Shown here piece by piece: positions 25,101-36,800 of a DNA stretch of 64,000 bases. The position numbers and the translations under genes were made by a program. Each line of letters starts with the position of its first letter. Position 1 is the first letter of the stretch. The DNA comes from Sitta carolinensis (Eukaryota > Chordata > Aves > Passeriformes > Sittidae): contig CM063295.1 of assembly GCA_032173965.1 (NCBI GenBank), forward strand, positions 2,852,001 through 2,916,000, given 5' to 3'. The notes under the pieces are model-generated. The model ran no database searches. It worked only from the letters and a program-made list of their open reading frames with translations, and was not told the DNA's origin.

Positions 25101-28100
25101 ACACTCCAGGCATGCCAGAGAGAGAGCTCATAAACCCTCTGGAAGCTGGTAACCCCCTCTTCTTCCATGGCTCCTGTTTCAACCTGAAAAATCAGGAATA
25201 GTGCAGAAGGAACAACCCAGCAAAGCAGTGACAGACTGGGAAGAGGAGCCTTTTGCTGGGGATTGACAAAGTATGGATCAGAACCCGTGAAATTAGATTG
25301 TCTGGAATAGTTTTTACACTAAATATTATTGTTCCTTAACTCTAAGTAACTGCAGGGTGACATGATTAAATTAATTTTTGCTGGAGATAGGATCTCTGTT
25401 ACTGATTCTCAGAGTTGATTTTACTTTGAAATTTCAGCTTCTTACTTTGTTACTTGCCTATGCCAAAACTATTCTTATGGATTTGTGTAAAGATTTTCTG
25501 GATTGACACAAAGCCCTGTTATTTTAGCTAAGCAAGTTCTTTACAAGCTTGTTGTCAGTAACCGAATTATTTTTCTCCAATTACTGAGTTCATATTTTTA
25601 CATCAAGATAACATATCTCTGCTCTTTCTTCAAAAAATGTAGCTTATTGCTAACAGAAACCCCCAAATTCCTCAGCTCATTTATGAACTCCAGTTCATTT
25701 ATGAGTAACTGAACTGGAAATTTTTGTTTTTATTTTTATCAATTCAATTCCCTTTTAGTTAATACAGGAATTTAGGAGATGGAGAGTGACACTGTGACTA
25801 ATGCCAAGTTTGAATCCTTTCTGCAGTGTTCTGTCTGAGCTGGATCACTCCTTATTGCCAATTTTGAATGTTCTCATTGAAGGCTTGTCCCCTGCAGCAG
25901 CTGAGAAGCCACCTGGGCGAACCTGGAGGATGTCCTTACTGGCTGCAGGCTAGCAGACCTTGCAGTTCCCCCTGACAATCTCTCACAGTGCTTTGGGGTT
26001 CTTTGGCACCTGCAGGGTGATGTGCATGTTCCTGCCTCTCGTGCTTCTTCATCCACAGGAGCCACTCAGCACTGGAACCAAGTGTGACACCAGTAGCTGA
26101 CACCCAGCCCTGGAGGGGGGACACAAACAAAGACCCCAAATGGCACCATGACATCCAGCTCACATTCTCTCATTTTTAACTTGTGGCACCCCTCCCATGT
26201 TCAAAGAACCTGGACATTGAAATGAAAGTCCCTGCTCAAAACACAGGCGCCCCAGAATTACAGATCAACAACTAAAAGGTAATTTGTGCAATTGGGATTC
26301 AGGCTCTTCCAGGCCTGCATTCCAACAGTGAAGGTTTGATCACACCCTTGGCCACTGCTCTCTGTGTTTCACTGCTTTATAAGAGTCCTTGTGTGCCTCT
26401 TGGAAATAAATCTGCCCAGTTTTGAAATAATGAAGCAATATTATTTCATCTCTTGCCAAGAGTGGATTGGAAAATGATAAGAGCTTTCAGGCTACATAAG
26501 AGATATTTTGGGAGTTTTATCTTACTTCTTCCATGACATTTTTATTCTTTCCATATGAAACACATGTATATGTATGTTAAAAGTATCTTTTTGTGTTGAA
26601 GTAAACTGGGGAGAAGGAAGCTATTTTGCTAAGTGACATTTCCTAAATACTTTGGAAATCATAGCTTGCTTTAAACATGGTCTTTTCAGTTTGTTGTTTG
26701 TTTTTTTTTTCCCCCTTTTTTATTTTTCGCCAATTTCTGCAATGAGTTGACCAACATGAAAATTGCCATTTTGATCTAAGAGTGGATTTTCTGGGTGAAA
26801 TACAATTGAAAATAAGTATTTCTGTATGGGCTCACCATGAAATCCTAGTTGTATCTCATTTCCACTCCTCCACCTCCTCCTGGCACTGCAAGCACACACA
26901 TTCCCTGTGGCTAGAGCCAGGAATGATCAATTGCAATTAATCTGGGCAGAAAATGAAGGGCTTGAGTTTTGATGTCATTTCCTTGTGCTCTGCTGGGCAG
27001 CAGCTCCCACGGCTGTGAGTGGTCTGGGGTACCCCCCATCTTCCCAGATCAACATTCTGGCTCCTCTCCCTGCTTGTGTCCTGCTCCCCAGCCCCTGGTG
27101 GACTCGCTGATGATGTCTGTGAAGGGAATGGTCTGTCCTGATTTGGGCTGAATAAGCTTCAGTCAAGGATGGTGGGGCTTGGCTTTAATTTTGAACCTCT
27201 TCCATAAGCTTAAACCCCTAGTCCCTGTAGGCCTGCTGCCAGCCCAACCCATGGCACATCCAGCACTTGAGCAGGTGCATGGAACTGCCAGGCCAAAGTC
27301 ACCTCTGTGCCCCTCCTTGCCACGGGGCTGATCCCACACAATAACCTCTGCACTGTCTGCTGCTGCCTGGGGGTGACAGAGGCTTCAGAAGACCTTCCAC
27401 CCAGTCTGAGCTTCTTGAACTTCATGTAAATAGAGTGGATTATAGGAAATTGAAGTTGCGACATAGCTGCTTCTTAATAGAAGCTGTTTGGTTTTTTTGG
27501 GAAGTGAAAGGTTTGCATTCCAAAATATGTCAATATTTTTTTTTGCAGGTCAGCAACACCATTCCCAGCTTGGCATCCACTCTGGGGGCATCTGCACTCC
27601 AAGCATTTTGCACCAACACTCCCACGGTGTGTGAGAAAGGGCACTGCTGAGGCTGGGTGCTCAGAGCAGCCCTCACTGCTCTCCCTGGGGCAGAAAGCTG
27701 GGCCAGCTGCACACCAGGAGCTGCAGGGTAGAGGAACAGGGGAGATATTTCTGTAGCACCTCTGGTGAACAGATCCTGCTGTACCATCCCCACTTCTCCT
27801 ATCCACAGGATCCCACACACACATGTATGGCTGGGGGTGAAAATCTAATCAGCTGCTGGTACCCAGGAACCTGGTTTGCCCCCAAGCAGGGGCTGCAGAT
27901 CCAGCCATCCACCCTGGAAAGGCATTCCCCAAAGGGAATCCCCGTCCTTTCCCTCCTGGCAGTTCCCTCTCTGGCTCCTGGCCAGGCCACCTGCATTTGA
28001 AACTCCGTGGGACTTTGCTTGGGTTTCTGTGTTATTAATCCTCCCCAGAAGAAATCCCAGGCCTTTCTGGACCTCTTCCCTGTTTGCTAGGACAGCTGCC

Positions 28101-30425
28101 AGGGCTGTGCTGCTGCTTCATGTCAGCACAGGAGGCGCTGCAAAGCCCGTGTATTTCCAGAGGGCAAGGGGAGCTCTCTTTTTACTGGTCAAGGCTGCAA
28201 TCTGATGCTCTCTGCTGTGCTTGCCAGGTACTGGGCTGATTTCTTGGCCTAAACACTGAACAAAGCAGGTTGGATGTAAATCATCTGTCTAGGGAACCGG
28301 TGATCCTGATAAAAACAGACCTCTGTGCTCCTGATGTGTTCTAGCTGCCCTCACAAAACTGTCAGGCAAGGCACACAGGCTGACCATTTCCCTGCGTGGA
28401 TTATAATCCATATTCAGTGGAGCCACAATTTAACCTTTGATGACACAGGATCAGTGCTCCAAGGAGTGTTACAAATGTGCATGCAGGAGGGGAAGTAGCT
28501 GGAGATGAGGTGTTAACCAATTCTGTGCAGAACCTGAGGGCCGTTCTGCATCACTCCTGGCTGGTGCAGACCCAGCAGTGCCTGGCTGGAAGCAGGCAGG
28601 TGTGTGGCTCACCAGGCCTTGAAGCAGTTTTAGCAAGCTGCAGCAGTGAAAGTGCTGCATTCACATGCTGATGGATATCTATTTCATTGGGTCTTTAACC
28701 ATGTCTTGTGGCAAGATCATAGTTTCTCATAGGTTTCAAGTAGGGAGGAAATTCCAGTTTCCAGCAGAGAAGAATGAAGCAAATTCATGTAATCACATGT
28801 TCACCTTAAACATAACAAGCACCAGGAAAGAGCTCTCCTTCAGCTGGCCCTCAGAGGCCACATTTCAAATAGAAGTATTCCCCAGAGAAGGAGAAAACAA
28901 ACAAGGTTTTTGGGTTGGATGACCAGCTCCAGGCCAGGAATGGTGGGTGCTCAACACTGAACTGCTGCCACTCACCATCTTGTGTTTGAGCAGTCAGAAC
29001 CTGGCCTTAAGTTACCTTATTCCATCTATTTTAGGATCTGAGGACTCAGTGCGTTGAAGGAGAACCACCCTGGCTGGTGATGGCAGCAAGGTAGGAGTAT
29101 TCTTTACCAAGAGATTTTATCCAGCTCTGCAGATTCTTGCAGCTTGGGTAAAAGAATCCAGAGTCGGGGAGCTGGGCAAAGAAACACTGGGGAACAAGAA
29201 TTTGTGGGATGGGGTTAGCAGTGCTGTCTGCAAGTGTTCTACAGGAGCAAGAAGTCACGTTTCAGTGACAGAGCTTTGCTTTTCTTGCAAAATGCACACA
29301 TTATTGGCAGGAGGCAAAAAACGACAAGTAGGGGTGGGTCAGATTCCTGCTCCAGCTCCAGAGCGTTCCTCCCGGGAGATGCTGAAGAGCCCTGAGAGTG
29401 CTTTACTCAATGCTTCTTTTCCTTGTTTATGTGGTAGAAACATCTGAAAATCATTTGTGCCTGCTAAGCTTTGCGGACAGTCAGGGTTCTGCGTGCGATT
29501 TGGTCTCCACCTCAGCCAGGACTAGCTGGGGCTGCTCTGCGTTTGCTCATTAGCTAATGAGACATGATATCGTTAGCAAGGGCTCTCTGGGGGCTGCCTT
29601 CGACGTGTGGCTGCCGTGGGCACGCGCAGGGCTGGGCGCGGTACCGATGAGCTCAGCTCGCCTGGATCACGCAGGTCGGCGGGGAAGATGCGGTAAGATG
29701 GGAAAGGAACATCATCCCCCCAGTTATTACTAACATTGAAAGCATCTGGAGCTGTGGGCTGGGGACCTGCTCAAGAGGGATGTGCACCCTGCAGGCCTCG
29801 CTGGAGCTCCAGCAAAGCTCTTCGTGAGCAATACATGCTGACTGATGCTCCTTGGAGGATGGATGGATGGAGAAATCTTCCGTAGCAATCCCAGGAACGA
29901 GGCGAGGATGGCTGAGCAATCGAGGTGGGAGGATGCCCTCCAGAAGGGGAAAATGTTTAAACTGGGAGGAAAGAAACAGCTTACAGGAGGGATGATACGC
30001 TAACCACATGGCTGGAAGAGGAGGTGTGAAGACTTGATGGGAAACACAGCACTAAGTGTAGGGGAATGGGGCGAGGAGAAGGTAAAGTACAGTGAAACAG
30101 CTAGAAAGACTGAGAGGACTGGCAGCATCGCAGCCCAGCGTGCGGGGGGCTCAGCGGGGAAGGCTCCCGTGGCGGGCAGCGGGGCCGGGGTTGGCAGCCC
30201 AGCGGTGCCCAGCCAAGGGGACTCCCGGCACGGGAATCGCCGCAGCTCCCCGCGGCCACGGCAGCGCTCCCAGCACCCGCGGGGCCGATGCTAACGGGAG
30301 CTCGGCCCCGCCACCCCAGAGCAGCGGCGGGGCGAAAGGGCGCTGCCCACGGCCGGGGCGGCGGGGAAGGCGGGGGCCGCGGGCGGGCCGGTGGCTTCCG
30401 CCCGGCGCGGCGCATTCCTACCCCG

Positions 30426-30438
30426 TGAGTCAGGGCGG
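30426..30438 (+). promoter_or_regulatory. Adjacent AP-1 core and GC box
   Basis: TGAGTCA is directly followed by GGGCGG in the RHBDF1 CpG island. GC boxes are expected by chance in an island, but the AP-1 core is not. Confidence 0.35.
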
Positions 30439-30528
30439 CGCGGCGGGATGCGGCGTCCCGCGGCCCCGGGCGCTGGCAGCTCCCCGCCGGGACTCTCAGC
30501 GCCCAGCGCCGCTCGGCTCCCCGCTCCT

Positions 30529-30536
30529 ATTTGCAT
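30529..30536 (+). promoter_or_regulatory. Octamer motif ATTTGCAT
   Basis: This is an exact POU/OCT octamer in an island that otherwise has almost no A/T-rich sequence. It lies where a proximal promoter element would be expected relative to the first-exon donor. Confidence 0.4.
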
Positions 30537-30539
30537 GCC

Positions 30540-30692
30540 GAGGCTGTGAATGGCGTGCCCGCCCGGCCGGCCCCTGGCACGGGGGAGGAGTCTCCGCGCC
30601 CTCCGCGGGCCGAGCTCGGCGGCGCCGGTCCCTTAAGCCGCACTGGGGGGCGGCTCGACCCGAGCGGCCGCTGCGCTTCGCCCGCCTGCACG
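30540..30692 (+). other. RHBDF1: RHBDF1 noncoding first exon (5' UTR)
   Basis: The 3' boundary is a consensus donor GCACG|GTGAGT at 30692/30693 inside the CpG island. The 5' end is not determined, and the start given is only an estimate downstream of the octamer. The next exon carries 22 untranslated bases before the ATG, which requires a noncoding leader exon such as this one. Human RHBDF1 also starts with a noncoding exon. Confidence 0.55.
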
Positions 30693-32310
30693 GTGAGTGC
30701 GGGGCCGGGGGGACGGGGGGGCTGGCCGGGAGGGGCACCCCGCGAGGGCCGCTCCTTGCCCCGCTGAGGAGCCGGGAGCGCGCCGGGCAGCCGGGCAGGG
30801 AGCGGCCCTCGGCGGCCCGCGGGGCGAGAGCCTCGCCGGAGGCAGGTGCCGCCCCCGACCCCCGTGTCTGGGTGTTGGGCGCTTGGCCATCTCGGTGCTT
30901 TCGGCTGTAGGTGGAGGTGCGCGTTCACGGCTTGTTTCAGCTGATCAGAGTTCACCCCATCTCCACGCTTTCCCACCGTCCCTCTCCTGATGCTGGCGCC
31001 CGCGCTTTGGCAGCGACTTTGGGAGATGATCTGCTGGGAAATATATGGCTTTTTACATGTAAAGATTAGTTTTCCTGCCGGATCGAGTCCCTGAACTGAG
31101 TTCTCACACTGTGCACTGCTGGAACGAAGCAAGGGGATCACGGCAGTCTGACGCGAGCAAGACCAAAGCTTTTGCAGGATTGCACCCTCAGTGCCAAGTT
31201 CTTTGGGTTCCTTCGCGAGCAACCCCATCCTGCCACACGCATCCCTGCAGTGCCAAAGTGCCCCATGTGTAAAATTTGCCCTGTGTTTTCTCCAGGGCAA
31301 CTCAGGAGAGGCGAGTGGCAGCACAGATGAGTTTTGTCTGGTGCTCATCCTAGTGCACGGCTCGCTTCTGTGGCTGCTGCTTCCCTTGCAGGTTGGCTTC
31401 GTGTCGGGGTGCACGGTGCTGGTCAGGGATGTCTCCAAGCCGGGTCTTGGAGCAAGCAGGAAGTTGTTTCCTTTCTTCCTGTTTTTGTCCCCATGCCTGC
31501 TAATTTCCTCTGGGAAGAAAAGTGCATTCTGCAGTAAAGGGAAAAAATAGTCACACGTAACGGGAAGGGACAAGGCAGCAAAGCTTCTGAATGAGGCATG
31601 GGACAAGGAAGGAGCACAGGGTGTTAACTGCAGTAACGCTGATAGGGCTGCCAGGACAAATAGCTGCCACGAGGGCTGTGACCACGGGGATAAAACCGGC
31701 CCCCTTGGGACAAGCTGGGAGCAGACCCTTGGAAGAATTGCATTTCCATTCCAGTGTATGGAAGGATGTTGCTCTGCAGCTGTTCCATCTCAGTGGTGCA
31801 GGTTTGCAGGACGAGGTGATGACTCGTTTTAGATTGGTTGATGCAGTTGGAAGAAACAGGTGAACTTTAGATACTTCCTTTAAGCTTTGCTTGTTAAATG
31901 GACTTTATGAAAGGGCTTGTCTGCCTTTTTTTTTTTAACCCTCAGTTGTTCTAATAACACCTATCATCCCTTCCTGCTGCTCCATCCCTCATGTCCTTAA
32001 ATCCTCATGGCTGCCGCTGCTCAGCCCAGGTCTCCCCTGTCTGTGTGCAGGCTCTTGGGGAGCCTGTGCCATTTCTGAGCTGGGATACTGCCAGCCTTCC
32101 AGGAGGACCTGTGTGTTTGGAACAGGTCCCCAGCTTTGTCCTGCTCTCTGTGCTCATTGGACCTGAGCCCCAGGAAGGCAGCAGCTCTGGCATGTGGATG
32201 TGTGTCCGTACTGTTCCTGCTTCTGTGCGTTCCCATGAAAGGAGGTTGATGCTGTGCAGCGTAAAAGCAACTCCCACAGAACTAGTTCTGCTCTGGGACT
32301 TCCCATGACG

Positions 32311-32313
<3 letters not shown>

Positions 32314-32350
<37 letters not shown>
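32314..32350 (+). repeat. Homopolymer T run, 37 bases
   Basis: An uninterrupted poly-T tract in RHBDF1 intron 1. It may be a poly-A tail seen from the opposite strand, but no retroposon body or flanking duplication could be identified. Its length is likely to be unreliable in sequencing. Confidence 0.9.
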
Positions 32351-32353
<3 letters not shown>

Positions 32354-33794
32354 CAATCCACTTGCAAGAGATCTGCCTACAAACTGGCTTTTCAGGTTCT
32401 GGGGAAAGCCATGGCTGGCCCTGGTCTTGGGAATGTCTTGTTCTGTGCTGGGTAGGCTTCAGCCAGGGGGATGAGCTTTGAATGAGGAGAATGCTGATGG
32501 CCTGAAGAGCACAGCAGAAACCTCTTCTCCAACAAGCTTGTCCTCTCTGTGTCTTGGTACTGAGACCGTGTGGCCCCAATGTGTCACCTCAGGCCAGAAT
32601 TATGTCCCTCAGAGAGGGCCAGCACCTCGTCACTGTACTTGGCAGACAGCTTGTTTCACTTTTGTGGCAGGGACTGCAATGGGGCTGCAGCTGTGTGAGG
32701 TTGCCAGGCAGGAATAGGAATTCCTTTTGGGGTCATCAGTCCTGTTCCTCTGGAATCCAGCCCCGGAAAGTAGCCAGCAAGTCCCGACATGTTCCCTTGA
32801 GAGAGGCAGGGTCTGCTGAGTGTGGCATGATAGGACAGTTTATTCTGGGCACAGAGCCCTCATGCTCAGATATAATTAGTAAAGGTTTGATTCTCTTCAG
32901 TGTGTTGTATCTCTCTGTAGTGCAAACACAGCCTGGTTAGTGCTGAAGGCCTAGATGGGTAACATGACCAGGATTCCCGGCTTGTTTTCCTCTTCCATTT
33001 AGTGTATCCAGCAAAAAGTTGAGCAGAGCGTGTGTTGTGTGAACCCCGAGTTGCTGGGCATGTGCCTGCCAAGCAGGACTGGCTGTGAGCTGAAGATCCT
33101 GACATTTCTTTTTCTGTCAGTCTACAGCTTTTATCCAGCAGACCAGTCTTTTGATAAGATTCTTCCCTTGTGATTGCTGCCTTTCTTCCATAGCTATCTC
33201 TGGAGGCTTTGGTACCCCATGGAGACCATGCACCTTTCTCAGAGGTTCCAGCATTAATTGTGCCCTGACCTGACACTTCTGTTAACTGCTGTTCTGCAGC
33301 CAGCAGCCTGTCACCTGTATATGACCCATTTCAGTAGAAACATTTAAAACTCAAGGATGGATTCCTTCCGAAACATTTTCCCTGAGCTCAGACGTGGATT
33401 AGTTTCATTTCTTTCCAGTTGAAGAGGTGGTGGGCTCCAAGTTTAATTTTTGTCATCATCTAGTTGGAAGGAAAAGGACATGAGCTGTGCAGATCTCACA
33501 TTTGCTGTGAGGTTGCCTTCCAGCTGCTGGGAGTTGGAACACGTTGGAGTTTTAAGGAACCCATGGAATGCATGTGTTGCCTGCCTGCTGAGGGATGCAT
33601 CCTCTCTGCTGTATGACAATATCTCAGTGTGTGCTGTGAGACCCGCAGCCTGAATTTCATGGGATTTGTGTCTGGGTCGTGGATAAAACATCCCAGTGCT
33701 GCTGGAAGGTAGGGTGAAGATGGTTTCTTTCTACAGAACAGGGGAAGCCCTGGTGTCCAGGACTGTGCAGGTAGTTCTCTCCCGGTGGTAGGCT

Positions 33795-33860
33795 TTTTTT
33801 AGCTTTGTGGTTGGTTGTTTTGTTTTGTTTTCTTTTTGTTTGTTTATTTTTTGCCTTGTT
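33795..33860 (+). repeat. T-rich simple repeat with GTTTT units
   Basis: Low-complexity stretch made of GTTTT and GTTT units in intron 1. A similar one lies at 40208-40238. Confidence 0.75.
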
Positions 33861-36800
33861 CAGAACTAGTGGACCTGAATGGGCGTCAGGTTGCTTACTC
33901 TACTAGTGCTCAGTAACTCCCCTCTGAGAGAATAACATGTTAAAGGGACAGTCTTAGCCCTGCAGCTCTTAGTCCCAAGAGATTAGGCAGGCAACAGGCA
34001 AGATTTAACCTTGGAAGGAAATGGATCTGTTTGGCAGCATTTCCCATGGTCATGCTGGCAGCTCTGTTTCCACGTCCTCAAAGAACCCCAGGCTAATTTG
34101 GTGTGTGATGTGTGCTCAGACCATCCTGGCCTGCTTGCCCAGAGTCATGGAGACCCTCCCTGCAGTGCACCCTGAGGTGGGCAGGGTTTGACTGCCAGCC
34201 TCTCTGTTTTCCCAGGCAGGATGTCTGTGCCACTGGGAAGTGAGGTTTCCACGGGGAGAAGTGGAAATTGCATCTGTGCTGAGATTGCCTATTGTCATAT
34301 CCTTGATAGTTGAGCTTTGGGGATTTCCAACTGTTTGCTCCTTTTTTTGGTCCTACTCATCTTGCTGCTGTCCAGGACTGGTTAAAGCTTCAGATCACAC
34401 CTCTCATCCTTGTTTCAGTCCATGCTGCTGTAGGAATGAGGAGGTGGTTTTTTATTTTTTTTAATGTATGTTGGGATGATGTGACAAAGAGCAAATTAGC
34501 AGCTGAGTTTTTGACCAAATCATCCAAATTTTGGTCAAATCCTTTTGAGTAACAGTGTCTGTTTCCCACTGGGTGAAGACCGAGCTTATTCTTCACATTT
34601 ACTTTAGCTGTCAAATCTCCTAAAGCTGTAAGAGTGCACGTTTCATTGCTTGTGTGCTCTACTTGCTGCACACACAGCAAATGTCAGATTGATATAGGGC
34701 TTGTTTTTGCTGTATTTTCCTTTAGATGCACTCTTCAACTATCTAGGTAAACAATTTATTTCAAGTATAATTACAGCTCCTTTTTGCCTCCCAGAGAAAC
34801 GCTGGAACCATGGAGATACAGACCTGAGTAGCGGATATGTTCCTAAATTCTGGGGCCTTCAGCAACAAACAGACCTTGCCTTAGTAATCAGAGCATCTCT
34901 AAAGCACAGTATTTATTAAAGGAAATGTAATTTATTCTCAGAGAAGTCTGAGGTATCATTGCACAATACTTCCCTGGCATGGTAGAGCCTTCCCAGGGGG
35001 AGAAGAGATAGCAAGCCATGCCTGGTCTTGCCTTTTCTGGAAAGCTTACCTTTGCCACCTCCTCCCCTTCCTGTTTCCACTCTGCTCAGAGCCAGCCCCT
35101 TGCTCTGCTGGTCAGCAGCAGTCCCTGCTTTGAAGGTTTTCTTTCCTTTAAAAAGGAACAATCCCTATGAGGTCATCCTGAAACTGCACAGGATGCTGCA
35201 CTTACAGTCCTTCAGGTCTGGCGCTTACTTGGCTTTGGCCCAGTGAAAGTTAGAACTGCTTGGATTTTAAAATCTGTAGGACTCAGAGGGCTGGGTTGAC
35301 AAATGCAGCTTCTGGATTTCAGGAGTTGCTGCCCTGTAGCAATCAGGAGGTTTGTTACTCTGTTGCTTAAATTGTAAGCCTTGAAATGAAGTGTAGAAAA
35401 CTCTGAGTTGTCCTGCCAAAAGATGTGAGTGAACCTTCCTTTTCCCTGGCTGTTCTGGGACTGTAATTTCAGGGAAAACAATGAGCAAGAATATGCTATT
35501 CACTCAGACCGAAGAAGTGTGGTCCACTTAGAATTTTAATATTTTTTTTTGCTAAACCAAGCTAGAATTATGATTACTTCTGTTTGCATTATGAATGAGT
35601 TGTTGCACTGGGCACACAGTGAATGTGCAGAGGTGTGCACACACCTGCAGAGCAGGACGAGCTCTTCCTGCAGCTATTTCCACTTGGACACAGCAGGAGA
35701 TGGTGTGTGCCTGGCTATTAAGCATGAGCCAGGGGAGAAATCAGAGTTCCAGAGTGGCTCTGCTGTGTCCTTGGCTACATCAGCTAATGGTGAGGAACAG
35801 CAGCTCCAGCCAAACCAGCTCTGCTCTGAATTTTTGGCTGTTTAATTGGTCCTTTGAAGGATCTCCCCTGGGCCTCGGGTGCTCTGGACATTTTTTATTC
35901 TCTCACTTGGACCCAGGTGAGCAGAACTGTGGTGGTGCTGGAGAAAGCACGTGTGTGATGGGGAGTGAGGATGCTCTGAGTTTCAAACGAACATGCCAAG
36001 AAAGCTATGAATGGCTCTGTGGCTTCCATCCTTCCTGAATATAAAGTCTGTCTTCTGGTGGCTCCTGCGTTTGTTATTGTTATTTCCTCTAAGATTTTTT
36101 TAGGTTGCTATTCAGCGGGGTTTTATGTAACTTTCCATAGGAAATGTTGTCATTTGTGGCAGTTTTGATCTCTTCTGCCATTGAAACATTTTTATTTAGC
36201 ACAACAAACAGTGACTCTTAGCTGCTTTTAATACCCAGAGTCTTTGCTGTAGAGGATGAGTAGCTTTTGGTCTAACATAATTTTTGGTTTGGCCTATTAT
36301 GATCTTTTTAGGGGAGGTTGCTTTTCCATCAATTGTTTATTGATACTCTATTTTCTAAATGAACAATGTTGTAATCACTAAGAAACATTACTTAACCAAG
36401 AAGATTGCTCTTGAGCTGGGTGCACAGGCAGCAGCTGTTCCAAAATCAACCAGAGCCAGTGTTTACTTCTGTCCTGAGTGTCATCACAGCACTATGTTCC
36501 CAGCTTGCCTTGTGTCCTGAACCCTTACAGTGATTGTTATAAATATGAGAGCTGGCAGAAAAAACTTCAAAATGCAGAATTTCAATGAAAATAATACCTT
36601 TGTTGGGTTTGTCTTTTGTTTCCTAACGTGGAGTCATGGCTGCAATGACAAAAGCCTTGCTGTGACTCTCACCTTGCTGTATAATTGAGGCAGTGACTGT
36701 GCCTGTGGTATTTGTGGGTCAGCCAGAACTTAACCAGGCATCTGTTTTACTAGTAATGGAAATAAATCTGGAACAGGGTCCTCTGAAGTCCCATTGAATT

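Larger units (their letters stand above)
7047..30129. other. Intergenic region between the MPG and RHBDF1 promoters
   Basis: I find no convincing coding exon on either strand across about 23 kb. The reading frames are short, have no conserved motif and are not bounded by matching splice signals. The region contains CR1 fragments at 9.5, 14.4 and 21.8 kb, small simple repeats (7829-7845 and 16528-16541 poly-A, 26700-26728 pyrimidine-rich) and candidate regulatory motifs at 11.2 and 20.6 kb. A long noncoding RNA cannot be excluded from sequence alone. Confidence 0.6.
30130..30920. promoter_or_regulatory. RHBDF1: CpG island promoter of RHBDF1
   Basis: Dense CpG and high G+C run for about 800 bp around a strong splice donor at 30692. 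This is the only such island upstream of the RHBDF1 coding exons on the plus strand. No TATA box is seen. It contains a perfect AP-1 core TGAGTCA (30426-30432) followed immediately by an Sp1/KLF GGGCGG (30433-30438), and a perfect octamer ATTTGCAT (30529-30536) about 160 bp upstream of the donor. Long open frames on both strands here are composition artefacts. Confidence 0.8.

Noticed and set aside
29570..29700. CpG-containing stretch with a donor-like GCG|GTAAGA, considered as an upstream first exon of RHBDF1
   Set aside because: CpG density is much lower than in the main island and there is no promoter-like sequence. It may only be the island's shore.
30092..31606. Open frames of 272 codons (plus) and 359 codons (minus) across the RHBDF1 CpG island
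   Set aside because: Base-composition artefacts. The translation is low-complexity and the region ends in a clear first-exon donor of RHBDF1.
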